The notes below the pieces were generated by a model. The model was not told the origin of the DNA. It did no database searches and worked only from the letters and a program-made list of their open reading frames with translations. DNA of 40,948 nt from Betaproteobacteria bacterium (GTDB taxonomy: Bacteria > Pseudomonadota > Gammaproteobacteria > Burkholderiales > SG8-39). Each line of letters opens with the position of its first letter. Position 1 is the stretch's first letter. A program made the translations under genes and the position numbers. The stretch is taken from assembly GCA_005883675.1 (NCBI GenBank), contig VBCM01000101.1, positions 1 to 40,948 on the forward strand, read 5' to 3'. Below, in pieces: positions 16,923 to 24,827 of the stretch.

Positions 16923-16953
16923 AAAAAAAAGGTACCCCGAAGGGTACCTTTTT
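16923..16953 (-). terminator. intrinsic terminator of pilin copy 1
   Basis: Perfect 7-bp stem GGTACCC/GGGTACC (16931-16937, 16942-16948) with loop CGAA. It is flanked by eight A on the left and five T on the right, so it can act in both directions; downstream of the pilin on the minus strand it ends in eight U. The same hairpin follows pilin copy 2. Confidence 0.9.
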
Positions 16954-16973
16954 CCTGAAGTTAAGCTCGGTAA

Positions 16974-17453
16974 TTAGCCGCGGCAGGAGCCCGGCAGATA
17001 CTTCGGGCTGACCGTCGTGCCATCGGCCGACGCTCCGCAGCGCCAGCCGTATAGGGTCTGGCTCGAGCCGGCCGTAAACGTGGACGGCGTCGTGGCGTCC
17101 GATAGCGGGAGGAGCGTGACAACCGACGTGTTCACGACGGTGGCGATGCCCTGTACCGTGGCCTTTACCACGCCGTTAGCGTCGGTGTGAACCGCATTGA
17201 CGTACTTCGTCTGTTGCGACACGGTGAGGATCTCGCACCCCCAGCCGTCGACTGCTGGCGCGGTGGTGGGCCCCGACTGGTACACCTCCGTAATCGACGT
17301 ACGGCAGGAGCTCATGGCAAGAATCACTTCGGACATCTTCGCGCGGATCGTGTAGTCCTGATATGCCGGCAGCGCGACCGCTGCCAGGATGCCGATGATC
17401 GCGACCACGATCATCAGCTCGATCAGGGTGAAGCCCTTCTGCAGCGTTCTCAT
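16974..17453 (-). CDS. pilA: type IV major pilin, intact copy
   Basis: 159-residue type IVa pilin. The prepilin leader MRTLQKG precedes [25 protein letters not shown]: cleavage after Gly7, N-methylation of the new Phe1, and the conserved Glu5 for assembly. The globular part has Cys pairs, including a C-terminal D-region pair (WRC...GSC) near the end, plus [14 protein letters not shown], typical of betaproteobacterial pilins. GGGAG lies eight or so bases before ATG 17453, and a sigma-54-type promoter about 60 bases upstream. It stands alone with its own terminator. A second, broken copy lies immediately upstream in tandem. Confidence 0.94.
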   Translation of the reverse strand: MRTLQKGFTLIELMIVVAIIGILAAVALPAYQDYTIRAKMSEVILAMSSCRTSITEVYQSGPTTAPAVDGWGCEILTVSQQTKYVNAVHTDANGVVKATVQGIATVVNTSVVTLLPLSDATTPSTFTAGSSQTLYGWRCGASADGTTVSPKYLPGSCRG

Positions 17454-17514
17454 TTTTCCGTACTCCCTCTTGTTGGTGGAATGGACCGGTTTTTTTTACT
17501 GTCCAGCTTGACTC

Positions 17515-17528
17515 GCAACGTCCATGCC
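17515..17528 (-). promoter_or_regulatory. sigma-54-type promoter of pilin copy 1
   Basis: Minus strand GGCATGGACGTTGC: the invariant GG and GC are ten bases apart, with TTGC at the -12 element, matching the RpoN consensus (GGCAY-N5-TTGC). It is 61 bases before the ATG, giving a leader of about 50 bases. RpoN with PilS/PilR controls pilA in Pseudomonas and relatives. Confidence 0.72.
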
Positions 17529-17610
17529 TACCGCGAAAGCTGCCAGCCGGCCATGACAATGTCTGCCAATGTTCGTTACCCAGGACATCGTGTCACACAC
17601 CACCCACCTC

Positions 17611-17642
17611 AAAAAAAAAGGTACCCCGAAGGGTACCTTTCC
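17611..17642 (-). terminator. intrinsic terminator of pilin copy 2
   Basis: Same hairpin as that at 16931-16948: GGTACCC/GGGTACC (17620-17626, 17631-17637) with loop CGAA, followed on the minus strand by nine U. The duplicated unit therefore included gene and terminator. Confidence 0.9.
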
Positions 17643-17661
17643 TGAAGCTAAGCTCGACTAA

Positions 17662-18091
17662 TTAGCCGCGGCAGGAGCCCGGCAGATACTTCGGGCTGAC
17701 TGTCGTGCCGTCGCCCGACGCTCCGCAGCGCCAGCCGTACAGCGTCTGGCTTGCGCCGGCCGTCATCGTGGACGGCGTCGTTGCGTTCGACAGCGGGAGG
17801 AGCGTGACCACCGACGTGTTCACGACGGTGGCGATGCCCTGTACCGTGGCCTTTACCACGCCGTTAGCGTCGGTGTGAACCGCATTGACGTACTTCGTCT
17901 GTTGCGACACGGTGAGGATCTCGCACCCCCAGCCGTCGATAGACGGCGCAGTGGCGGGCCCCCACTTCGGACATCTTCGCGCGGATCGTGTAGTCCTGAT
18001 ATGCCGGCAGCGCGACCGCTGCCAGGATGCCGATGATCGCGACCACGATCATCAGCTCGATCAGGGTGAAACCCCTTTGCAGCGTTCTCAT
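17662..18091 (-). pseudogene. pilA: second pilin copy, frameshifted by a 50-bp deletion
   Basis: Tandem near-copy of the pilin at 16974-17453 with intact promoter, ribosome site, leader (MRTLQRG), membrane helix and the text up to KMSEV. There, compared base by base with copy 1, exactly 50 bases are missing (copy 1 between GGGCCCC and ACTTCGG, about 17274-17326). The coordinate arithmetic agrees: start codons are 638 apart and stop codons 688 apart. The frame is shifted, giving about 75 residues with a nonsense tail; the remaining codons, identical or nearly so to copy 1, lie in another frame down to 17662. It may be dead, a donor cassette for gene conversion with copy 1, or an assembly error. 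Confidence 0.88.
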
Positions 18092-18158
18092 TTGGTACTC
18101 CCTTTCTCTTGGTGGGCGAATCGATCGGTTGGTTTTGTAGCCGACCTGCCCGTACCAC

Positions 18159-18172
18159 GCAATCTCCATGCC
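18159..18172 (-). promoter_or_regulatory. sigma-54-type promoter of pilin copy 2
   Basis: Minus strand GGCATGGAGATTGC, again with GG and GC ten bases apart and TTGC at -12, 68 bases before the start codon at 18091. It matches the copy 1 element at 12 of 14 positions although the surrounding leaders differ, which suggests selection on the element. Confidence 0.72.
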
Positions 18173-18290
18173 GTAGTTGATAGGTCCCAAAGGGCCACCG
18201 TACGTTCAAAATGTCACCAAATGTAAGCCCGATAGTCCATTTCGCGGCAGCGGGCTGCCAATTTTCGTCACTCGCATGCGCTGCCGGCCC

Positions 18291-18626
18291 TTATCCACGT
18301 GACGCTGGGCGAGGGGCCGAAGTGACGGTCATGTAGGTCACCAATTTATCCGTTGCCGCTTCCACGAAAGGCTCCGGATATCTCGCTTCCTTCAACGCCC
18401 ACTTGATGCGATTGCCGAAGCACGCCTTCTGGTAAAGGTTCGGCCGGCGTTCGGCCGCGAAGGCGCTGATGCGGCTAAATATCCGATCGAGCGTTCTCAG
18501 CGCCTTTTCCGCCGACTTTCGGGTCGACAGGTCGACGCCCGCCTGCGGAAATTGCTGCCGCAGCTCGGTGACAATCGAGTCTGCGAATTCGTCGATGTGT
18601 TTCCTCGAGAACCAATCCAGCACCAT
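18291..18626 (-). CDS. conserved-looking small soluble protein, unknown
   Basis: 111 residues from ATG 18626, a charged, helical protein (MVLDWFSRKHIDEFADSIVTEL..., KSAEKALRTLDRIFSRISAF..., FGNRIKWALKEARYPEPFVEAATDKLVTYM) with no signal peptide, membrane segment or cysteine motif other than one Cys. I do not recognise the family. It is divergent from the TPR gene at 18681 with a 54-base gap and sits just upstream of the pilin pair, but has no visible ribosome overlap with either. A longer open frame upstream is a shadow of the TPR gene. Confidence 0.6.
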   Translation of the reverse strand: MVLDWFSRKHIDEFADSIVTELRQQFPQAGVDLSTRKSAEKALRTLDRIFSRISAFAAERRPNLYQKACFGNRIKWALKEARYPEPFVEAATDKLVTYMTVTSAPRPASRG

Positions 18627-18668
18627 GCCGCCGCGATTATATGTGCAGGGCTGCGCTGGGCTACAGCG

Positions 18669-18674
18669 TAAAAT
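18669..18674 (+). promoter_or_regulatory. candidate -10 box (TAAAAT) before the TPR gene
   Basis: TAAAAT lies six bases before the GTG start at 18681, implying a leaderless or nearly leaderless transcript. No convincing -35 element was seen. Confidence 0.33.
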
Positions 18675-18680
18675 CCGCGC

Positions 18681-20721
18681 GTGTTCGGATGGTTGTCGAA
18701 GCCGAAAGAAGAAATGCAAGCCGCACCCACCGATAGCGCCGACCGGCTGATTGCCGAGGGTAATCGCGCGGAAGATAGTGGTGAGCTTCTGCGGGCGTGC
18801 GAGCTGTATCGCCAAGCCCTGGCGCTCGCTCCCCGGTATGCGAAGGCGCATATCAATCTTGGCATCGCGCTCGAGGCCATGGGCGATGGAACGGGAGCAA
18901 TTCGCTCATACGAGCAGGTCCTCGCTGCCGACCCGGCCAACCCGGCGGCGAATTACAACCTCGGCAAGCTGGTGCACGTTCGCGGCGAGCTTTCGCGCGC
19001 CGAGGAGCTGCTGACGCGCGCGCTGCAAGGCCGCCCGGATTTTCCGGAGGCGCGAATCGTCCTCGGTTCTGTGCTTGCCTCGCAAGGCAAGTGGCAGCAG
19101 GCGCGCACCGAGCTCGAGGAGGCATTGCGCCAGCGGCCCGACGACTTCGGCGCGCTTTTCCACTACGCCGGCGTACTGAGAGCGCTGAACCGCCTGGACG
19201 ACGCGCGAACCATGCTGCAGCGTGCGCTCGCCATCGATCCGAGCAACGCCGACGCGCACGCAGCATTGTCCGACGTGCTGTGCGCCCAAAGCGACCTCGC
19301 GGGTGCCACGGCCGAGCTCGAAGCGGTGCTCACCCAGCGGCCTGACTGGGCGGATGCGCTGCACAACTATGGCTGCATTCTCAGGCGCCAGTTGCGCCTC
19401 GCGGAGGCGGAAAGCGCGTTTCGCCGTGCCCTCGCCGCTCAACCGGGCCATGCCAGCACGTGCCGGATGCTCGGAGAAGTCCTGCTCGCCCAGTGCCGCA
19501 CCGAGGAAGCGTTCGAGCATTATCGCGTCGCCCGCCGGCATTGCCCGCAGGACTTCGGCCTCGAATCGGCCGAGCTTTTCGCGCTGTGCGGCTCCGAGCG
19601 CATTTCGGACGCCGATCTTTTTGCCCGCCACGCGGCATTCGGCAAGCGAATCGAGGAGGCGTATGCCCCGCTCAGGGGGCCTTTTCGCAATGCCACGGAC
19701 CCGCAGCGGCGGCTGCGCATCGGCTATCTCTCTGGCGACTTCCGCTACCACGTGGTGACACTACACGCAGCAGCTTTCCGCGCGTGCCGACGTATGGCGC
19801 GACGCAACCGGGCTGTCGAACGCCCAGCTCACCGACGCGATCGTCGCCGACAAGATCGATATCCTCGTCGACCTCGCAGGCCATTCCGGCATTCCGCAGC
19901 TCGCCACGATGGCCCAGCGCCCTGCACCCGTTCAGGTCACTTGGCTCGGATACCTGAATACGACCGGGTTGACGCGCATCGACTATCGGATCTCCGATCG
20001 ATTCGCCGACCCGCCCGGAATCACGGATCGCTACCACACCGAGGGATTGATCAGGCTTCCGCACAGCCAGTGGTGCTACCGGCCGTTCCTCTCGCCGCCG
20101 GTGGCGGCCATACCGCCCTCTGCGAACGAAGGCTTTGTTACCTTCGGTGCATTCCACCAGTCCAACAAGATGTCGCCTGTGACGCGCCGGCTATGGGCAC
20201 AAGTTCTGGCGGCAGTGCCTGATTCGCGCCTCGTCATTGTCGGCGTACCGCGAGGCCGCACCGAGGATGACTTGCGGCGCGACCTGGTCGGGCCAGAAGT
20301 GGGCCCCGAGCGCATCACCACCGTGCCATACAGGGCGCTGGAGGACTATCTCCGCGGCTTCGACGCGGTGGATATTGCGCTCGACACCATGCCCTACAGC
20401 GGCGGCACGACGACCTGTGACGCGCTCTGGATGGGCGTGCCGGTCATAACGGCCCCGGGTTCGCGGTCCGTTTCACGAAGCGCCGCCAGCGTTCTGAGCG
20501 CCGTCGGGCTTTCCGACTGGATCGCCGCTGATGCCGGGGATTACGTGCGCCGCGCAGCGCGATTTGCAGGCGAGCGCGAGCTTCTGGCAGAGCTGCGCGG
20601 CTCGCTGCGCGAGCGCATGCGCGCGTCAGCGCTGATGGATGAGGAACGGTTCACGCGCGACTTGGAGCACGCCTATCGCCAAATGTGGCGCAAATGGTGC
20701 GGGGAAATCCCGCCTGCCTAG
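18681..20721 (+). pseudogene. TPR / GT41 (SPINDLY-type) O-GlcNAc-transferase-like gene, frameshifted
   Basis: Starting at GTG 18681, about eight TPR repeats (residues 20-300, e.g. AKAHINLGIALEAMGDGTGAI) lead into the GT41 catalytic region (RLRIGYLSGDFRYHVV). Just after this, at about 19755-19775, the frame changes. The remaining catalytic part (IDILVDLAGHSG, PAPVQVTWLGYLNTTG, VDIALDTMPYSGGTTTCDALWMGVPVIT) continues in another frame to the TAG at 20721. About 25-40 residues expected between the two parts are absent, so this is deletion plus shift, not a one-base error. Bacterial relatives add GlcNAc to Ser/Thr of surface proteins, including flagellins and pilins. The gene converges on the HD-GYP gene with overlapping stop codons. 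Confidence 0.82.
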
Positions 20722-22382
20722 GGCTGGTAGCCAGGGATCTTCGACTCGTCGACCTCGTCCATCTGCTCCTTGTCGAGGAACATCTCGGCGTAGCGTCGGT
20801 ACACCTTGCGGCGCACGAAGACGTCGAAGAGGTCGGGATCGACATGGTGATTTTCCTTCATGCGCCCGAGGATCTGGAGCGACTCCGACAGCGTCTTGCC
20901 CTTCTTGTAGGGGCGGTCTTTGGCGGTGAGCGCCTCGAAGATGTCAGCGATCCCCATGCAGCGCGCCTGCACCGACATCTGCTCGCGCGTGAGGCCGCGC
21001 GGATAGCCCTTGCCATCCATCCGCTCGTGGTGGCCGCCCGCGTATTCCGGCACGTTCGTGAGGTGCCGCGGCCAGGGTAGCGACTCCAGCATCTTGATGG
21101 TGGCGACGATGTGGTGGTTGATGATCTTGCGCTCGTCCTCGGTGAGAGTGCCGGCACGGATGGTCAGGTTCCTCACCTCGTCGGCGGTGAGGAAATCGGC
21201 CTCGTGGCCGGAGACGTCGCGCCAGCGGTAGCGTGCGATGCGCTTGACGTGCTCGATGTCCTCGTCGCGCATGCGCTCGCTGCCGATGTTGCAGGCGTGC
21301 AGGAACTTTCGATCCTCGTCGAGACGGCGCAACTCATCGCGCAGGCGCGCCTCGTCGTCGGCCATCTCCATGCGGCTCATCGAGGCGCGGCGCTTGAGCG
21401 ACTCGATCTCGAGGTCGCGCTTGAGCACCTCGAAGCGCGTGTCGATGAGCTGCACGCGGTCGAAGATGGTCTCGAGCTTGGTCGCCTTGTCCACCACGTG
21501 CACCGGCGTTGTCACCTTGCCGCAGTCGTGCAAGAGGCCGGCGATCTTGAGCTCGTAGCGGTCCTTGTCCGTCATGCGAAACTGGGCAAGCGGACCCTCG
21601 GTCGTCTCATTCACCGCCTCGGCGAGCAGCATGGTGAGCACCGGTACCCGCTGGCAGTGGCCGCCCGTGTAAGGCGACTTCTCGTCGATCGCGCCGTTGA
21701 TCAGGCTGATGAACGACTCGAACAGGCTCTCGAGCTGGTTGATCAGCATGCGGTTCGCGAGTGCGACGGCGGCCTGCGAGGCGAGCGATTCGGCGAGGCG
21801 CTGGTCGGAGGCCGAAAAGGCCACGATCTCGCCGGAGCGGGGATCCTGCGCGTTGATGAGCTGCAGCACGCCGATCGTCTCGCCCTCGTGGTTCCTCATC
21901 GGCACGGTGAGGAAAGACTTCGAGCGGTAGCCCGTCTTCGCGTCGAAGGCGCGCGTGCCGGTGAAATCGAAGCCCTCCGCGGTGTAGGCATCGGCGATGT
22001 TGATGGTGTTGCCGGTGAGCGCCGCCTGCGCCGCGACCATGGTCTGGTTCGGTTTTCCGTCCTTGTAGAGCTGGATCGGGTAGAACGGCACCGGGTTGCC
22101 GGTCGTGCCGCCGAGGTAGTACTTGAGCGAGCTCGTGCGCACGATCTCGAAGCGCAACGTCTTCTCCTCGGTGAGGCGATAGAGCGTCCCGCCGTCGGCC
22201 CGGGTGATGGTCTTCGCCGCGGTGAGGATCGCCTCGAGCAGCCGGTTGATGTCGCGCTCGGCCGAGAGCGACGCGCCGATGGCGTTCAGCTGATCGAGGC
22301 GCTGGACGAGATCGTCGGCGGCGCTCGCCGCCGCGCCGCCTGGAAAGCGCAAGCCCTGCGTGCGGTCGATGCTTGCGCCCAT
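20718..22382 (-). CDS. GAF-HD-GYP domain protein, candidate c-di-GMP phosphodiesterase
   Basis: 554 residues. GAF domain at about 28-215 (TITRADGGTLYRL, GYRSKSFLTVPMRNHEGETIGVLQLIN). HD-GYP domain from about 225: SPYTGGHCQRV (His242), LLHDCGK (HD at 285-286), INHHI, and HHERMDGKGYPRGL with the GYP at 459-461; all metal-binding positions appear kept. The protein should hydrolyse c-di-GMP under control of a ligand or partner at the GAF. Between HD and GYP there are over 170 residues, about 100 more than usual, much of it charged and helical (about 300-370). It is the last gene of the signalling operon, 19 bases after the ATPase gene, whose GAF domain is of similar type. Confidence 0.9.
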   Translation of the reverse strand: MGASIDRTQGLRFPGGAAASAADDLVQRLDQLNAIGASLSAERDINRLLEAILTAAKTITRADGGTLYRLTEEKTLRFEIVRTSSLKYYLGGTTGNPVPFYPIQLYKDGKPNQTMVAAQAALTGNTINIADAYTAEGFDFTGTRAFDAKTGYRSKSFLTVPMRNHEGETIGVLQLINAQDPRSGEIVAFSASDQRLAESLASQAAVALANRMLINQLESLFESFISLINGAIDEKSPYTGGHCQRVPVLTMLLAEAVNETTEGPLAQFRMTDKDRYELKIAGLLHDCGKVTTPVHVVDKATKLETIFDRVQLIDTRFEVLKRDLEIESLKRRASMSRMEMADDEARLRDELRRLDEDRKFLHACNIGSERMRDEDIEHVKRIARYRWRDVSGHEADFLTADEVRNLTIRAGTLTEDERKIINHHIVATIKMLESLPWPRHLTNVPEYAGGHHERMDGKGYPRGLTREQMSVQARCMGIADIFEALTAKDRPYKKGKTLSESLQILGRMKENHHVDPDLFDVFVRRKVYRRYAEMFLDKEQMDEVDESKIPGYQP

Positions 22383-22401
22383 GGCTCCGGCTATCGCGCC
22401 G

Positions 22402-24774
22402 TCACTTGATGCAGACGGCGCGCACCTCTTTGATGTGGGTGACGCCGGAGAGGCATTTCTCCAGGCCGTCCTGCTTGAGGGTGCGCATGCCGTCGTCCAG
22501 GCACTGCGCGAGCATCTCGGCGACGCGCGCGTGCTCCTGGATCAGCTTCTTCAGCCTGTCGGTCGCAATCAGCAGCTCGTGCAGGCCGCAGCGCCCCTTG
22601 AAGCCGCTGCCGCCGCACTTGTCGCAGCCCACGGGCTTGTAGAAGGTGAGCTGGCCGCGGTCGTTGCCGTAGATCCTTACCCACTCCTTGTAGACCGCCT
22701 CCATCGAGCCCTTCGGATCGGCCTTGAAGCGCGGCGTGTTCATGAGCTCCTCGCAGTACTCGCGCAGGAACGCGGTGAGCTCCGCCGGCTCGGGCGTATA
22801 GGTCTGCTTGCAGGAGCACAGGCGCTTCGCCAGGCGCTGCGCCAGGATGCCGAGCAGCGCGTCGGAGAAGTTGAACGGGTCCATGCCCATGTCGAGCAGC
22901 CGGATGATCGATTCGGGCGCCGAATTCGTGTGCAGCGTGGCGAACACCAGGTGGCCGGTGAGCGAGGCCTCGATGCCGGTCGCCGTGGTCTCCTTGTCGC
23001 GCATCTCGCCGACCATGATGATGTCCGGGTCGGCGCGCAGGAATGCCTTCATCACCGCGGCGAAGTCGAGCCCCGCCTTGCGGTTGACCTGCACTTGGCG
23101 CAGGCCCTTCTGCGTGATCTCGACCGGATCCTCGGCGGTCCAGATCTTGGTGTCGGGCGTGTTCAGGAACTTGAGCACCGAGTGCAACGTGGTCGTCTTG
23201 CCCGAGCCGGTCGGGCCGCAGACGAAGAACAGGCCGTAGGGCTTGGAGACGGTGGCCTGCAGCTTTTCGAGGTTGGCGCCCGAGAAGCCCATCTTCTCGA
23301 GCGGCATCGGCTCGCCGGCGGCGAGGATACGCATGACGATGTCCTCGACGCCGCCGGCGGTCGGGATGGTGGCGACGCGCAGCTCGATGTCGAGCGGGCC
23401 GAACTTCTTGAACTTGATTTTCCCGTCCTGGGGTTTCCTCTTCTCGGAGATGTCGAGGTCGCACATGATCTTGATGCGCGCCGCGATCGCCGCGCGGTAG
23501 CTCGCCGGCACCTCGATGTAGGGACCGAGCGAGCCGTCCTTGCGGAAGCGGATCTCGGTCTTCGCCTTGCCCGGATAGGGCTCGACATGAATGTCGGAGG
23601 CCCCCTGGTTGTAGGCGTCGACGATCACCTTGTTGACGAGCTTCACGAGCTCGTTGTCCGCAGCCGCCGAGGCTTCGTCGCCCGCAGTTTCCAGCGCCTC
23701 GCCCGGGTCCTCGCCTTCCATGCCGGAAAGGAGGTCCTGGACATTGCCGAGGTCCGCCATGGCCGCTTCAGCGCCGTAGAACTGGTTCAGGGTCTCCCTG
23801 AATTCCTTGTGCGTCGTCACCCGGTAGCTCAGGCGCGACTTCGGAAAGACGTTCGAGGCGATGCGCGAGGAGCGGATGCGCTCGGGGTCGAGGCACAGCA
23901 CGACGATGCCTTCCTTCGTCTCGTCGATCGGCACCCACACGTTGCCCTCGACGTATTCGCGCTTCAGGTTCTTCAGCAGCTCGCCGGGCTTCACCCGGTC
24001 TGCCTTGTACGGCTCGTAGGGCACACCGAAGAACTTGGCGAGCGCGTGGCCGATCGCCGGGATCTTCACCTGGAACTCATCGGTCAGCACCTGCTCGATG
24101 TCGATCGCCTTCTTCCTCGCCTGGCGCGCGGCGAGGTCGAACTCGCCCGCCGAGAGCACGGCGTCGGCGATCAGGTAGTCGTACTTGGTCTTCGCGAGCT
24201 GCGGCTTCTGGCGCTGCTTGAAGGCGATGGCGAGCGTCTGCGAGAGCTCGCTCACCCCTTCCTCGGCGAGCGCGCCGAAAGGAACGCCCGCCTTGTTGTT
24301 GATGATCTGGATGACGCCGATCAGCTCGTTCGAGCCGCCCTCGACGATCGGCGCGACGAGCTGTTGCTTGGTGCGGTATCCGGTGCGCTTGTCGACTTCC
24401 TGCAGGAAGCGCAGGTTGGCATTGATCGCGCGCAGCTCGCCTTCGTCGTAGCAGTCCTTGATGTTGATGGTCTTCTTGGAAAGCGCCGCGTAGCCAGCGA
24501 TCGAGTGCTCGGCGATCGGCAGCTTCAGGTCCTTGAAGGAGTTGAGGCCGGTCTTCACCTTGGAGACGATCGCCTGCCTGTCCTCGCCCACCGAGTAGAT
24601 GGTGAGCCGGTCGGCGTTGAAGAGCGCGCACACGTCCGTGCTCACCTCGAGCATGATCTCGTCGATGTTGTTGGTGGCGTGGATCTTGTTGGTGACCGCC
24701 TGCAGCTGCTTCTGGAACGCAAGGCGTGCGGCGACGTCGGTCTGCGCCGCCGCCGGACTGAGGACTGCGCTCAT
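22402..24774 (-). CDS. GAF-containing GspE/PilB-type secretion ATPase
   Basis: 790 residues in three parts: an N-terminal GAF domain (about 20-190; LTIYSVGEDRQAIVSKVKTG, TGYRTKQQLVAPIV), a T2SSE/MshEN-like N-domain (about 195-350), and the GspE/PilB motor. Motor motifs are Walker A GPTGSGKTTTL (from residue 520), DPDIIMVGEMRD (Walker B), the Asp box region (IWTAEDPVEIT), a His box (VFATLHTNSA) and a zinc-type CDKCGGSGFKGRCG with an earlier CSCK. ATPases of this family drive pilus extension or type II secretion. No pilC/gspF or other assembly gene is near; it sits in a signalling operon instead. The GAF front end is unusual for PilB or GspE and suggests ligand control of the motor. Confidence 0.9.
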   Translation of the reverse strand: MSAVLSPAAAQTDVAARLAFQKQLQAVTNKIHATNNIDEIMLEVSTDVCALFNADRLTIYSVGEDRQAIVSKVKTGLNSFKDLKLPIAEHSIAGYAALSKKTINIKDCYDEGELRAINANLRFLQEVDKRTGYRTKQQLVAPIVEGGSNELIGVIQIINNKAGVPFGALAEEGVSELSQTLAIAFKQRQKPQLAKTKYDYLIADAVLSAGEFDLAARQARKKAIDIEQVLTDEFQVKIPAIGHALAKFFGVPYEPYKADRVKPGELLKNLKREYVEGNVWVPIDETKEGIVVLCLDPERIRSSRIASNVFPKSRLSYRVTTHKEFRETLNQFYGAEAAMADLGNVQDLLSGMEGEDPGEALETAGDEASAAADNELVKLVNKVIVDAYNQGASDIHVEPYPGKAKTEIRFRKDGSLGPYIEVPASYRAAIAARIKIMCDLDISEKRKPQDGKIKFKKFGPLDIELRVATIPTAGGVEDIVMRILAAGEPMPLEKMGFSGANLEKLQATVSKPYGLFFVCGPTGSGKTTTLHSVLKFLNTPDTKIWTAEDPVEITQKGLRQVQVNRKAGLDFAAVMKAFLRADPDIIMVGEMRDKETTATGIEASLTGHLVFATLHTNSAPESIIRLLDMGMDPFNFSDALLGILAQRLAKRLCSCKQTYTPEPAELTAFLREYCEELMNTPRFKADPKGSMEAVYKEWVRIYGNDRGQLTFYKPVGCDKCGGSGFKGRCGLHELLIATDRLKKLIQEHARVAEMLAQCLDDGMRTLKQDGLEKCLSGVTHIKEVRAVCIK

Positions 24775-24827
24775 GCTTTGGCCTCCCTGCTTGCCCTGTG
24801 ATTCATGATAGCGTCAGACACCCTGAT

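Noticed and set aside
17853-18209. 118- and 108-codon frames over pilin copy 2 as separate small proteins
   Set aside because: They are the frameshifted pieces of the second pilin; base-by-base comparison with copy 1 explains them fully.
22360-24801. Very long open frame (over 800 codons) on + opposite the GspE-type ATPase
   Set aside because: It is antisense to a gene with complete motifs, its product is rich in Arg, Val, Asp and Leu without any family motif, and such antisense frames are expected in GC-rich DNA.
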